Assembly (NCBI GenBank): GCA_036874045.1
Contig: CM072337.1
Coordinates: forward strand, 6,510,001-6,574,000
Direction of reading: 5' to 3'
Length of the DNA stretch: 64,000 nt
Origin: Cymodocea nodosa
Taxonomy: Eukaryota; Streptophyta; Magnoliopsida; Alismatales; Cymodoceaceae
Below the pieces are notes generated by a model, which saw nothing but the letters and a program-made list of their open reading frames with translations, did no database searches and was not told the DNA's origin. The translations under genes were made by a program, and so were the position numbers. Below are positions 31,974-44,069 of the stretch, piece by piece; the stretch's first letter is position 1; every line of letters begins with the position of its first letter.

Positions 31974-33287
31974 GTTCAAATAACTTCAACTTGTGTTATT
32001 TCGAATGTACTATATGTAGAAAGACTAGGATTTAATATGTTGAGTGTTATAAAACTAACTGAGAATGGATATTATGTAGTTTTTGAAGATAATGTATGCA
32101 AAATTATTGATAAAAATATAGATAAAATTAAGTTTATTGCTAAAAGAAAAGGTTATGTATGTATTTTATCTTTACCTTTTGGTGCAGTTGATTTAAATTC
32201 ATGTTTGCTAGCTAAAACTAGTGATGCATATCTATGGCATAGAAGGTTTGGGCATATAAATATCAAACTTTTATATAAACTATCTAGAAAACATTTAGTG
32301 AGAGGTTTACCAAAGATTAAATACTCAAAGGACTTAATGTGTGATGCATGTGAGTTGGGTAAACTTCACAAAAACTCTTTTAAATCCAAAACTGATATTT
32401 CAAGCAAGAGAGTCTTAGAACTTATACATATGGATCTATTTGGACCAACAAGAATCATGAGTCTTGGTGGTAAATAGTATGTATTTGTTTTAGTAGATGA
32501 CTTCTCTAGATACATTTGGGTATATTTTCCAGCATATAAGACAGAAGTTTTTGAAAAATTTAAAATGTTTTGCAATTTTGTTCAAAATGAACAAAATGTC
32601 TCTATTCAAAAATATAGGAGTGATCAAGGTGCTAAATTTGATAATGTTCAAATGAATAATTATTGTATAGATCATGGCATTGATCATAGTTTTTCTTTTC
32701 CAAGAGCACCGTCTCAAAATAGTGTTGTTGAGAGAAAGAATAAATCACTTCAGGAAATGGCCAGAACTATGTTGAATGAACATAAGTTACCTCAAAATCT
32801 TTGGGCTGAAGTAGTGAATATAGTTTGTTATGTTATTAACAGAAGTCACTTAAGACCTCGTGTTAATAAAAATCCTTATGAAATTATGTTTAATAGGGTT
32901 CCAAAAATTTCCTATATGAAACCATTTGGGTACAAGTGTTTTATTCTTAATACTAAGGATAAAGGGGATAAATTTCAAGCCAAAGCGGATGAAGGAATTT
33001 TTGTAGGTTACTCTATTAGAAGTAAAGGCTATAGAGTATATAATAAGACTTCTAGGACTATTGAAGAAACCCTCCATGTAAGCTTCAATGAAAATTCTTT
33101 TAGAGAATCTCAATCTAAAGCTGATAATGATGATTTGATCAATTTTCCAAAAGAACTAGAGATCAATAGAGAGATTGAAGATTTATCTGAGAAAATCAAA
33201 AATATGAACTTAAATGATCAAACTAAGGATGAAAGTGATGTACCTTTAGATGTTGATGAGAATATTGAGGAAAATCACAGAAATTAG
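31974..33287 (+). pseudogene. Copia F pol, integrase region
   Basis: Single frame with TAG codons at about 32476 and 33285. Gag-pre-integrase/HHCC finger: YLWHRRFGHIN and MCDACELGK (32230-32360). Core: LIHMDLFGPT, KYRSDQGAKFDN and NSVVERKNKSLQEMARTML give the D, D, E triad. Downstream FGYKCFILNTKDKGDKFQAK and GIFVGYS are the usual Copia integrase C-terminal blocks. It ends in an acidic linker (DESDVPLDVDENIEE). Confidence 0.9.
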
Positions 33288-34136
33288 CTTTATTCATCAT
33301 ATCCCATCACTCAAGTCATTGTTAATATTAATGAGGGAGTTAAAACTAGAGCTTCAGTAAATTTAAATAATATGTGTATTTTTGTTTCTATGGTGGAACC
33401 AAAGAATATAGAAGAAGCATTATCTGATGAAAATTAGATAGTGGTAATGCAAGAAGAACTAAATCAATTCATCAGAAGTGATGTTTGGGAATTAGTCTAT
33501 CCACCAGAAAATCAGTGCATAATAGGTACAAAGTGGATCTTTAGAAACAAAACTAACGAAACTGGTCAAGTTATAAGGAACAAAGCTAGATTAGTTGCAC
33601 AAGGGTATACAGAGGAAGAAGGACTAGATTATGATGAAACATTTGCTCCTGTGGCTAGGTTAGAAAGTATTAGAATATTATTGGCCTATGCTTGTTATAT
33701 GAATTTTAAATTATATCAAATGGATCTAAAGAGTGCATTTCTAAATGAGTTAATTAATGAAGAAGTCTATGTAAAACAACCACCCAGATTTGAAGATATT
33801 AAAAATCTTGACTTTGTGTATAAATTTAATAAAGCCTTATATGGTTTGAAGTAAGTACCTAGAACATGGTATGAAAGGTTATCTACTTTTTTATTAAAAC
33901 AAGATTATATCATGGGAAAAGTAGATCATACTCTATTTATCAAGAGAGATGGTAAATATCAGATTATTGTTCAAATATATGTGGATGATATAATCTTTGG
34001 AGTAACTTCTGATAAACTGATAAAAAAATTTTCTGAAGAGATGACTAGTCAGTTTAAAATGAGTATGATAGGAGAACTTTCATATTTTCTAGGACTTCAA
34101 ATTAAGCAAATGGATAAAGGTATATTTTTAAATTAG
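33288..34136 (+). pseudogene. Copia F pol, reverse transcriptase
   Basis: RVT_2 domain in the same frame: VMQEELNQFIRSDVWELV, GTKWIFRNKTNETG, ARLVAQGYTEEEG, MDLKSAFLNELINEEVYV, NKALYGLK, then YVDDIIFGVT (active site YVDD, about 33979-33990) and FKMSMIGELSYFLGLQI. Breaks are TAG about 33436, TAA about 33852 and TAG about 34134; each stands where relatives have Trp or Gln. Confidence 0.9.
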
Positions 34137-34938
34137 GAAAAATATGCAAATGAAATGCATAAGAAATTTAATTTTAATGATACAAGGATTCAAGGAACTC
34201 CTATGAGTACTTCTTTAAAGTTAGATATTGATGACATAGGAAAATCAATAGATCAAAGAAAATACAGAAGTATGATTGGTTCTTTACTTTATTTGAATGC
34301 TAGTAGACTTGATATTATATTTGCTGTGTGTGTTTGTGCTAGATTTCAATCTAATCCTAAAGAATCACACTCAATTGCAGTTAAAAGAATATTTAGATAT
34401 ATACAAGGAACTAAAAAATTTAGACTACATTATTCTAAGGATAATTCAATAGATCTTATAGGATATACTGATGCTAATTACGTAGGATCTAAATCTAATA
34501 GGAAGAGTACTAGTGGTACATGTCAATTATATGGAAATAATTTGGTGTCATGGTTTAGTAAAAAGTAAAATTTTGTAGCACTTTCTACTACATAAGTTGA
34601 ATATGTTGCTGCTGCACTGTGTTACACTCAGATTCTGTGGATAAGGAAAACTTTAGAAGATTTTAGAAGATTTTGGATTATCTTATGATTCAACTAAGAT
34701 TTATTGTAACAGTAGTTCTACAATAAATCTTTCCAAAAATCCTATATTACATTCAAGAGCAAAGCATATAGAGGTTAGACATCATTTTCTAAGAGATAAC
34801 GTAATTAAAGAAAAAATTAAATTAAAATTTTTGTCTAGTAAAAATCAATTAGCTAATATATTTACAAAACCTTTAGACGAAAATACATTCTGCAACATTA
34901 GATTAAATTTGGGTATTTATTGGCTATGTGATGTGTAA
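34137..34938 (+). pseudogene. Copia F pol, RNase H and C-terminus
   Basis: MIGSLLYLNASRLDIIFAV, IGYTDANYVGSKSNRKSTSG and NLVSWFSKK mark RNase H with its catalytic Asp/Glu positions. After TAA about 34566, NFVALSTT, then SKNPILHSRAKHIEVRHHF, LANIFTKPLDENTF and LGIYWLCDV form the standard Copia polyprotein end. Still the same frame for most of its length; a small duplication near 34660 (AGATTTTAGA) disturbs it. Confidence 0.88.
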
Positions 34939-34959
34939 AATGCTTAAACTCCACAAAAA

Positions 34960-35891
34960 GATAAATATTATTGATGATGTTGTTCACCTCATAGATATTA
35001 TATATACTTATTATAAATATCTAAGTAATATCTAAACTGCTGTTTAAGATACTATGTATTTATTGTAAAATCATAGTAGTATCTTATTGATTTTACATAT
35101 TTTGTCAAAATTTATGGTTTTAAAAATTTTAAGTGGAAGTGTAAATGAAAAACATTAAATACTTTTGATATCCTGAAATTTTGATTAAGTGATTTTCTTT
35201 GGAATAATGAAAATACATATGATCATGCATGAATTTGACTTGATTGATTAAACTTGTAGAATAGTTTATATGTTAATCATCTTAAACTACTAATCAAAAG
35301 TATGAGCTTATTAAAACTGATTCATATTTTAAGTAAAATCATAGACGTAAAAATTGTATGATATTTGTGTTTATTACATATGTATTAATGAAATACATAT
35401 ATACTATACTTAAAATGAAAAAGTGCTTACAAAGTAAAAATCTTTGAGAGTATATTGATCAGTTTGATCACGAGCCTTTTGTACTTGAGCAAATAGGTAT
35501 GTAAGGATTGTTGTCTTGGAAAAGGATTCTTTAAATCTGGAAACCTAAGGTCCTGATCAAATCTGGGATTGTTGACTGAAAGCTCATTGCACGGGTATAT
35601 TAGAAAGCTCTTGTATGATTTAAGCTTTTCAAACTAACTTTTAAAAGAAAATTATCAATATTTATTGTTTTAAATGGAAAGAGTTGTTTCATTAATTACA
35701 GATATCTTTGAATCAAATATAGTTTCTACTATATGACTACTGATTAGTTGAATCAAAACTAGTACTTTTGAAATGTTTAGTTGAGATACATTCTTTTATT
35801 CTCCTTGAGTTAATCATATTAAGTTTAAAGGTATGTTTTGATTCATATACGATTGGAATTGATTCTTGAAATCATTTATTTGATGAATTAA
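34960..35891 (+). other. Gypsy fragment J (left piece): C-family 3' noncoding sequence
   Basis: Aligns with D 9.9-10.7 kb: AAATACATATGATC, GATTGATTAAACTTGTAGAAT, TATGAGCTTATT, CCTTTTGTACTTGAGC, GTATGTAAGGATTGTTG, GTTGACTGAAAGCTC. No coding. It starts near the Copia F pol end, replacing its 3' LTR, and is interrupted by element B at 35892; it resumes at 44070. Confidence 0.75.
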
Positions 35892-37976
35892 TGTAGAGTC
35901 ATAATTTATGAATATTTTATATAGTTAAGTGATGCATTTTATGTGTTTAAAGCCATATACTCATAAGTGTTTAATGAAGATTTAAGTTATAATGCATTTT
36001 GGGCAAATAATGTAGTTATGGGCTTAAACGAAGAAAGTAATGCATAAATGAGACTCTATTTGTTATTTAGCATTTCATGTAAACACATTTACATCTTGGT
36101 GGCAACACAATTTCATTTTATTAAGTAGATTAAATTTACTTTAGTACTTAGGATTAAGTATTTAAATAAGTACATGGGTATTTCTAGAATTCAATGAAAA
36201 ATGTGATTTTTGGCCCTTTTGAAGTATCCATATTTAGGAATATATCTTATCTTATTTCTTGAGTGTTTTAATGTATTTTTTTGAGTTTTATAGGTTGAAG
36301 AATAGGAAAAATAAAGCAAATCAAGATAGGAGGAATCTCAGCCCTTGGATTGAAGATCAAAGGTGGAGATCAAGTTCCACCACTTGAAGCCTCTATAAAA
36401 GGAGAGGCAAGGCTACCAATTCCCCCCTCTTGGACGAGCTTACACCCATTTCCAGCCCTTGTGGTCGTCAGCCCCTCTTCCCCCCTCAAGAACTCGTGGA
36501 AGGTGGTGTTTCTCCCCCCTCTCGTGGAGCTCCAAGGTAGAAGACAAGGTTCGACCAACCTCTTCTCTTCTCCTCTTGGTGGTTGCTAGTAGGAGGACGG
36601 TTAGGGAATCTTTTCCAGACCATGTGGGTGCTGTTTGGAGCACATCTGAAGCCGTGCAACTGTCTCCCCTCTTTCATGGATCATTCCTAGTAGAAGAAAG
36701 GCAATGATTGTGGACTTTAGGTGGATGACTACTTGTTTCTTGGTGTTTGGTGGTGTTTGAAGACCTCCCGCTTCTGGAAGAGAAGTCGTGTGGTGACACC
36801 CACGAAATTCTTGGCTAGGAGCACATCTCATGCACCATTCTTCTCCAAAAAAGGTTTGCACTTCAAGGTAAAAAGGGTTGTATTGGTTTAGCTCTTTAAG
36901 TTTTCATTTTCTTGTTTAAAGTTGAGTTATTTGTAATTTCAGTAGGGTAATGGTAGTTTTAGGTTTAGTTGTAATGTTACATTGTAGTTTAATCATAGAA
37001 CTTTCATTTCAGTAGTTTATTATGTTTATTTTGAATGAATGGAAATGAATTTGGTTTGAATCTTCTGCATATGTGAATAATTTGTATGCTAACAAAGCTA
37101 ATTTGTGGATGTTGATCGTCGGTTTAGAATCCTGTAAATTTGATGATTTTGTTTAGGTCGTAACTCACTGGTCTAGTGATTTTTTGCTTTAGTTTTTTAT
37201 TCTATTTTGTATAACTTCGAGTGTACTTTACTCCTATATAGTTTTTATAATTTTTCCAATCGATTTGTATAGGTTTTCCAATTTATTTCGTTGATGTCGC
37301 TTCTGGCGCATCCTGGCGTTTTTCGCCCAATTTTTGCTTTAGTGCCGAACTCGATTTCTTTTTATCTACAGCACGAAATCGACTCTGTAAATTTTCTCTA
37401 TTAGATAAATGAGTTAAGTTTTGAAGCACACTGATTTTGCAGACTTTCGTAAAGATTTGAAAATCTTATGCTATTTTTAGTAACTGTGCGCAATTCAGGG
37501 ATGTTAGTTGCCAGTTTGCGGGTTTGTAGGAAAAGCATTGCCGATGCTTGACCATTTCAGATCTTTTAACGAAATTAGTGAGGTTGTAAAGTTAATCCAA
37601 TGAGTACTCAGTATGATATTTTTGCTGTATTTTACCGTTGAGATACTGAGAGAAGGATATGTGTGAACTTGACTGAATTTTGAGATTCTATGCTGTAGTG
37701 AGTTAGTGTTTTATGAATGGAAATGAGGAATTTATACTCTATTGAGTGAATTTTTGATAACCTTTGAATCACTTGTAATTATTATTGTTTTTGCACCTTA
37801 GAAATATTTTGTAAAAGTCAAATCCTTGTGGATTCGACCCATACTCGCCGGAGTATATTACAATTGCACCGTGCGCTTGTGGTTATTTTAAAATGAGTTT
37901 TGAGTTTAATGTTTTATCATTTTGGTCCCTTTGTGAGTTTTAAGATCTTATTTTGGGGACAGCAAAAACCTCAACA
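35892..37976 (+). repeat. 5' LTR of element B
   Basis: TGTAGAGTCATAATTTATG... to ...AAAACCTCAACA, 2085 bp, very similar to 41972-44064. The 5' part holds a TATA box (36394-36400). The R/U5 block GGATTCGACCCATACTCGCC (about 37829) and GTGCGCTTGTGGTTAT parallel those of A. ORFs at 36350-36860 are GC-richer than the rest but recur only as the other LTR. Confidence 0.95.
36394..36400 (+). promoter_or_regulatory. TATA box of the B LTR
   Basis: CTATAAAAGG context, a textbook plant TATA box, identical in the 3' LTR (42471-42477). Directly upstream lies the palindromic GGTGGA...TCCACC (36362-36381). Downstream is a locally GC-rich leader. Confidence 0.7.
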
Positions 37977-37982
37977 AGTTTT

Positions 37983-38000
37983 TGGTGCCGTTGTCAGGGA
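37983..38000 (+). other. Primer binding site of element B
   Basis: TGGTGCCGTTGTCAGGGA, three mismatches from the tRNA-Asp complement, six bases after the LTR as in element A. Confidence 0.88.
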
Positions 38001-38778
38001 TTTGGTTATGTTTTTACCGAATTTCTTTGGTGCTTTTAACGGATCTTTGAAAAGTGATGATTGTTTGTAGTGTATATTCTTTTGTGTTGTGTATTTACTT
38101 GTTTTAATGTGTAGTTCAATTTGTTTTGTTTGTAATATATATTCTTGATATATCATATTATTACTTCATATTCAGATTGGTTGTGTCCATAATATGTGAT
38201 GATTTAAAATCAATAGTCAATAGGACATACCTTCTATACAAAAGTTTAAGTGTATAGTATTTGTAATTATTCTGAAATGCAAACTTGTAACCCGAAAATT
38301 TAATTCTACTGTTTGCAAGACTTGCTTCGAATTTTTTCTATATTTTTCCTATAAAGTTCAGGTTTAGATGTTTCTGTAGAGTATTCATATACTTAATTCA
38401 AAGTTGTATGCAAAAAGTTATGATTTTCAAAGTCAGACTAGCATGTAGTTTTAATTTGAAAATAGATTCATTAGTTAATTTAGAATGAATTGGGAAATTG
38501 TTGTATAGATAATCTTGTATTTATACTGCATTATTCTTTAATTTTCTTCATTTAATTATTATATATTCTTTCATTGTGTAGTCATTCTTTTATTAAAATG
38601 GATTAAAGTTACTCACTTGGTTGCTACTTTATGCAGATTTGACTAATAGTGAATCACTTGAAGAGTGAGAAAAATTAAAAACAAAGGCTGGGTGGTACGA
38701 CTAATAGCAACTATGAGAACCCAGTAAAATCTAAACTGAGCTATTTTACTTGCTATTTTTACTTGTAGTAGTTTTGCA
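38001..38778 (+). other. Element B leader
   Basis: AT-rich leader between primer site and gag without coding regions I can support. It lacks the direct repeats and palindrome arrays seen in the leader of A. Confidence 0.6.
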
Positions 38779-40094
38779 TTGTGCATGCATCGAGGAGTGT
38801 GGAGGAGAACTGAAGCAAATAGGTTAGAGCGTTGTGAATCTCTTCTAGAACCTGTTAACCCTCCACCATTACATCAAATGGAAGACCAAGGAAGAGTGCT
38901 AGCCGATGTGTGGTATCCTCCACAATTTGATCAACCATCTTGTTTTGTGCTTCCAAATGTGGAAGGACAAAAGTTTGAGTTACACTCAAACTATATCCAT
39001 CAATTGCCAAAGTTTTTAGGGTTGGAAAGAGAAGATGTCTACCCATTTCTGCATGAATTTAATGAGATGTGTAGGCTAATTCATTTGTCTGATGTACCTG
39101 TAGATGTAATAAAGCTAAGATTTATTTCCTTTGCACTTAAGGAGGATGCTAAGAGGTGGATGTATAGTTTACCTCCTAACTCAATCCATTCTTGGGAAGA
39201 ATTCTGCAGGGTCTTTCTGAAGAAATATCATCCTCTATATCGCACAATCCAGCTTAAGAACGCTATTTTGAGTATTCAATAAAAGCCGGATGAGTCTTTC
39301 TGGCGATATATGGAGCGCTTTATGAATTTGTTAGGTAGATGCCTAAACCATGGAGTTGACAGGGTAAGGCAAACCCAAGATATCTATGAAGGTTTGAACA
39401 TGCAATCAAGAACCATGTTAGAGTCCATGACTCTTGGTGGCTTTTGTCAATTAAAAGAGAATGCTGCTTGGGAATTTCTACAAGAGCTTGCCAACCGCAC
39501 AATGCAATGGGAGACATCCTCAGATAAGACTTTTGATAGGTCTACACCTGCTCAAGGACTTCATGCGGTCGACAACATTACTAGCATGGAAGCAAGATTA
39601 CAAGCTGCTCTAAAAAAATTGAAGATTTACAACCATATGAGGATGTACAAGCTATGGGATCGGGAATGAGAAACAATCAATATTACAACCTTGGATGGAG
39701 AAACCACCCTAACTTTAGTTGGAGGAACCAAGATTATTTGAGAGAAAATGCGTCGGAGCAACATCATTTCGGAGCTAGTTCGAGTCGACAGCCCCAAACG
39801 CAAGTTCCTGCCCTTCCTGCACCAAACACGTAGTCAAACATTAATGCTGATATAGAATGTAGAATGGCAAAAATGGAGGAAGGGATTCAAACTTTGCTAA
39901 CTAAGATGGGACCAATGCTAGCGGAGCACTCTCAGGCAATCAAAGGAATTGAGGCTCAGTTAGAACGATTATCTGTTGGAAACCGAGAGCGTGGATCTTT
40001 GCCAAGTCAGCTGGCACCGAACCCACGAAATGCTAGTGGTAATATCCAATTTGGAGGACACACGAACGCAAGCTCGAGTGCCCCTCCGTCTTGA
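38779..40094 (+). pseudogene. Element B gag
   Basis: Starts near ATG 38779. Capsid: QPSCFVLPNVEGQKFELH, LPKFLGLEREDVYPFL, LRFISFALKEDAKRWMYSL, WEEFCRVFLKKYHPLYRT; TAA at 39280-39282; then FWRYMERFMNLLGRCLNHG, DIYEGLNMQSRTMLESM and GLHAVDNITSMEARL. An A7 run near 39613 shifts frame. The continuation (NLGWRNHPNFSWRN, MAKMEEGIQTLLTKMG, IEAQLERLSVGN, SQLAPNPRNASG) ends at TGA 40092-40094, with one TAG at about 39831. The zinc knuckle present in A's gag is missing, apparently deleted around 39620-39650. Confidence 0.88.
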
Positions 40095-41971
40095 TTGTAT
40101 CTATATTTTATTTCTGTACATAATTATCTTATATGTTGTTATTTGTTAAATTCCTGTTTGATATGTGTGTTAGTTTTGTAGTGTTTGTTTGTTCAACTAC
40201 AAGCCAGGTATGCATCCCTTATCCTTATCCTTTACAATGCACTTATATTTTTCATGTTACAATCTTATATATTTGCATGTTTATCATTTTGTATATGCTA
40301 GAGCAAATGTCATGAGTAATTTTGAAAGTGCATGTAGACTTTAGACTAGGCATGGGGGGGCGGCATCTCGACTTGTAAAGTGTGTTTTATGTTTGTCTTT
40401 ATCGTCTGCATGTTTTCAACTTAGCTTAGTTATCTCTTTACATTGAGGACAATGCATAAACTAGGCATGGGGGGGAGGCATTTGACGATATTTTGTTATA
40501 TTATGTTTATGTTATTGTGTTTTTGTGATTTTAGTATGTGTTTTGTTGTTTTTATGTGGTGTTTAAAAAATTTTCTTTGTAATTTTTTATTTTTGATTGG
40601 AGCTCAAGTAGTTGAGGTTGAAAACTCAAGAGTTGCTATTAAGATTAATGGGATTATCCCCCATTTACTTTTGAGTGGTATCTCCAGAGCCATATGCGTG
40701 GACCTATGATGAGTTCTTTAAAGGAAGATGAGTTTCATGCTGATGTGTTTTCAATTGAGTCTTCCTAGCTACTTGGATTAATGTCTTGTTTCTTTTGCAC
40801 CCATTTTTGAGTGATCCTAAGTCGAGTGCCACCATAATAAATGGTTATTCTATGACCTTAAGGTGAGATAATTTGGATCAGCTCGAACTTTTATGAGAAT
40901 TTGAAGGTTGTGTTTAGGACAGTTTTCAAGGTTATCACACTTGGTATGCTAAGAATGGTGTTGGGGTAAGTAGTTGGAGAAATAAGGTGTATACCACTAT
41001 AAAATTAGTTAGTTTGGTTGAAAAAAAGAAAAAAGAAAAAGAAAAAGAAAAAAGTGTGATTTGAAAAAAAAAGGAAAAAGAAAAGAAAAGAAAAGAAAAA
41101 TAAAATATATATATATATAGAAAGAAAACAAAAAAGAGAGAAAAATATAAAAAAAAAAAGAAGGAAAGAAAGCAATAAAGTAAATAGGTTGGTTTGTAGA
41201 CCAATGGGTAGTGAGAATGGTGTGGGGAGTGAATAAAGTTTTCCTTTTGTTATCAATTTTACTTTTCTTGAGTGTTGGGGGTTTGGCATATCAAGTGTGG
41301 TATCTTGTCAACTTGGACTAGACATTTTCCAATAGTTCTCATAGGAAGGAAGGAATCACTACCTACCATTTTGTGGCTATTGAACTTGTCCATTATCGTG
41401 TGCTTTATATTCTCTTATGTGTAGTGAGGGTGAGATTCTTCTTGATGCAAGGCAGATGGTCCTAATGGACAGGTGACTCCTTGAGCATGTTAGTGTTGAC
41501 TTGTTGGAATTTAAAGAACTTGTGAGTTATTTTTCTTTTTGAGCCAACACTAATGCCCAAAGACCTTGATAGTGGTGATTGAGCCTAGCAACCTTGCACT
41601 TAAGCTTTAATCTCTCTCTTGTTTTATATTTTGTGTCTGTTTTCTTTTTAGTGTTTTAATGTGTTATGTGTGGATTTTACATGGTTTTACTATGGTTTTG
41701 TTTTGTTTTCATTTGTTTTGATTTAGACTTTGTGGGTATGTCTTCTGCAAACCCTCCAAAGACAACACTCCGCCACTAGGGCGACCTAGGTGTTTAACGG
41801 CTTGTTGCATAAGCTAAATGCAGCCGCGATTCCTGCAAAAGTGAGTTAGGATTTCAATTGTTAGTAGTTAGTTTTGTTTTTAAATAAGTATGCCACCTTG
41901 TCAATTGTGTTTATCTTTTAGACTTCTAGCTAGTTATGCTAGGGACTAGCATAATTTAGGCTTGAGGGTTT
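40095..41971 (+). other. Element B 3' noncoding region
   Basis: No gene. Purine motifs: TAGGCATGGGGGGGCGG at about 40347; a second at 40462-40478 preceded by hairpin CATTG/CAATG (40441-40454); and the LTR-adjacent hairpin TTATGCTA / TAGCATAA (41934-41954) followed by a degenerate tract TTAGGCTTGAGGGTTTT. A/G-rich low-complexity DNA fills 41020-41175. The CTCCGCCACTAGGGCGACCT block (about 41769) is shared with A. Confidence 0.8.
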
Positions 41972-44064
41972 TGTAGAGTCATAATTTATGCACATTTTAT
42001 ATAGTTAATTGATGCATTTTATGTGTTTAAAGCCATATACTCATAAGTGTTTAGTGAAGATTTAAGTTATAATGCATTTTGGGCAAATAATGTAGTTATG
42101 GGCTTAAATGAAGAAAGTAATGCATAAATGAGACTTTATTTGTTATTTAGCATTTCATGTAAACACATTTACATCTTGGTGGCAACACAATTTCATTTTA
42201 TTAAGTAGATTAAATTTACTTTAGTACTTAAGATTAAGTATTTAAATAAGTACATGGGTATTTCTGGAATTCAATGAAAAATGTGATTTTTGGCCCTTTT
42301 GACTCCATGTTTAGGAATATATCTTATCTTATTTCTTGAGTGTTTTAATGTATTTTTTTGAGTTTTATAGGTTGAAGAATAGGAAAAATAAAGCAAATCA
42401 AGATAGGAGGAATCTCAGCCCTTGGATTGAAGATCAAAGGTGGAGATCAAGTTCCACCACTTGAAGCCTCTATAAAAGGAGAGGCAAGGCTACCAATTCC
42501 CCCCTCTTGGACGAGCTTACACCCATTTCCAGCCCTTGTGGTCGTCAGCCCCTCTCCCCCCCTCAAGAACTCGTGGAAGGTGGTGTTTCTCCCCCCTCTC
42601 GTGGAGCTCCAAGGTAGAAGACAAGGTTCGACCAACCTCTTCTCTTCTCCTCTTGGTGGTTGCTAGTAGGAGGACAGCTAGGGCATCTTTTCCTGACCTT
42701 GTGGGTGCTGTTTGGAGCACATCTGAAGCCGTGCAACTGTCTCTCCTCTTCCGTGGATCATTCCTAGTAGAAGAAAGGTAAGGGTTGTGGACTTTAGGTG
42801 GATGACTACTTGTTTCTTGGTGTTTGGTGGTGTTTGAAGACCTCCCGCTTTTGGAAGAGAATTTGTGTGGTGACACCCACGAAATTCTTAGCTAGGAGGA
42901 TGGCTAGGAGCACATCTCATGTACCATTCTTCTCCAAAAAAAGTTTGCACTTCAAGGTAAAAATGGTTGTATTGGTTTAGCTCTTTAAGTTTTCATTTTC
43001 TTGTTTAAAGTTGAGTTATTTGTAATTTTAGTAGGGTAATGGTAGTTTTAGGTTTAGTTGTAATGTTACATTGTAGTTTAATCATAGAACTTTCATTTCA
43101 GTAGTTTATTATGTTTATTTTGAATGAATGGAAACGAATTTGGTTTGAATCTTCTGCATATGTGAATATTTGTATGCTAACAAAGCTAATTTGTGGATGT
43201 TGATCGTCGGTTTAGAATCCTGTAAATTTGATGATTTTGTTTAGGTCGTAACTCACTGGTCCAATGATGTTTTGCTTTATTTTTTGATTCTATTTTGTAT
43301 AGCTTCGAGTTTACGTTACTCCTGTATAGTCTTTATAATTTTTCCAATCGATTTGTATAGGTTTTCCAATTTATTTCATTGATGTCACTTCTGGCGCATC
43401 CTAGCATTTTTCGCCCAATTTTTTCTTCAGTGCCGAACTCAATTTCTTTTTATCTACAGCACGAAATCGACTCTATAAATTTTCTCTATTAGATAAATGA
43501 GTTAAGTTTCAAAGCACACTGATTTTGCAGACTTTCCTAAAGATTTGAAAATCTTATGCTATTTTTAGTAACTGTGCGCAATTCAGGGATGTTAGTTGCC
43601 AGTCTACGGGTTTGTAGGAAAAGCATTGCCGACGCTTGACCATTTCAGATCTTTTAACAAAGTCAGTGGGGTTGTAAAGTTAATCCATTGAGTACTCAGT
43701 ATAATATTTCTTCTGTATTTTACCGTTGAGATACAGAGAGAAGGATATGTGTGAACTTGACTGAATTTGAACATTCTGTGTTGTAGTGAGTTAGTGTTTT
43801 ATGAATGGAAATGAGGAATTTATACTCTATTGAGTGAATTTTTGATAAGCTTTGAATCACTTGTAATTTTTATTATTTTTGTACCTTAGAAATATTTTGT
43901 AAAAGCCAAATCCTTGTGGATTCGACCCGTACACGCCGAAGTATATTACAATTGCATCGTGCGCTTGTAGTTATTTTAAAATGAGTTTTGAGTTTAATGT
44001 TTTATTATTTTGGTCCCTTTGATAGTTTTAACTTCTTATTTTGGGGACAACAAAAACCTCAACA
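41972..44064 (+). repeat. 3' LTR of element B
   Basis: 2093 bp, co-linear with the 5' LTR. It has a few substitutions, a small deletion near 42300 and a 15-bp tandem duplication near 42890 (GCTAGGAGGATGGCTAGGAG). Ends CTCAACA then target duplication attaa. Confidence 0.95.
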
Positions 44065-44069
44065 ATTAA

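Larger units (their letters stand above)
14780..34960 (+). mobile_element. Copia element F (SIRE-like), split by element A, 3' LTR lost
   Basis: A Ty1/Copia element with 5' LTR (14780-16425), primer site, gag, protease start, then after the 13.4-kb insertion A (18593-31968) integrase, RT and RNase H to about 34938. The gag type (NRPPLF..., zinc knuckle) and long LTR suggest the Sirevirus lineage. No 3' LTR follows: beyond about 34960 the sequence is Gypsy fragment J, so its 3' end was deleted. Assignment of pol and gag to one element is supported by the matching target duplication of A. Confidence 0.85.
35892..44064 (+). mobile_element. Element B: gag-only LTR retrotransposon (TR-GAG type)
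   Basis: 8173 bp between perfect target duplications attaa (35887-35891 and 44065-44069). Two LTRs of 2085 and 2093 bp, tRNA-Asp-type primer site, one gag region (38779-40094), a long 3' noncoding region and no trace of protease, RT or integrase. This is the layout of terminal-repeat retrotransposons with a gag domain (TR-GAG), non-autonomous elements mobilised by another element's pol. Gag, primer and 3' region resemble element A. Confidence 0.93.

Noticed and set aside
34960..35891. 3' LTR of Copia F
   Set aside because: No similarity to the 5' LTR at 14780-16425; it aligns with the 3' noncoding region of Gypsy D instead.
36350..36861. Overlapping ORFs in the B LTR (also 42427-42980), GC-richer than surroundings
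   Set aside because: They recur only because the LTR is duplicated, overlap the TATA box, are open on both strands and show no recognisable domain. The GC-rich stretch is better read as promoter and leader sequence.
37983..38000. tRNA gene signals near the LTR ends
   Set aside because: Only the 18-base primer-binding complement is present in each case; no cloverleaf or A/B boxes around it.
40935..41289. Minus-strand ORFs rich in Phe/Leu/Ser
   Set aside because: Antisense reading of an A/G-rich low-complexity tract; similar shadows at 28962-29249.
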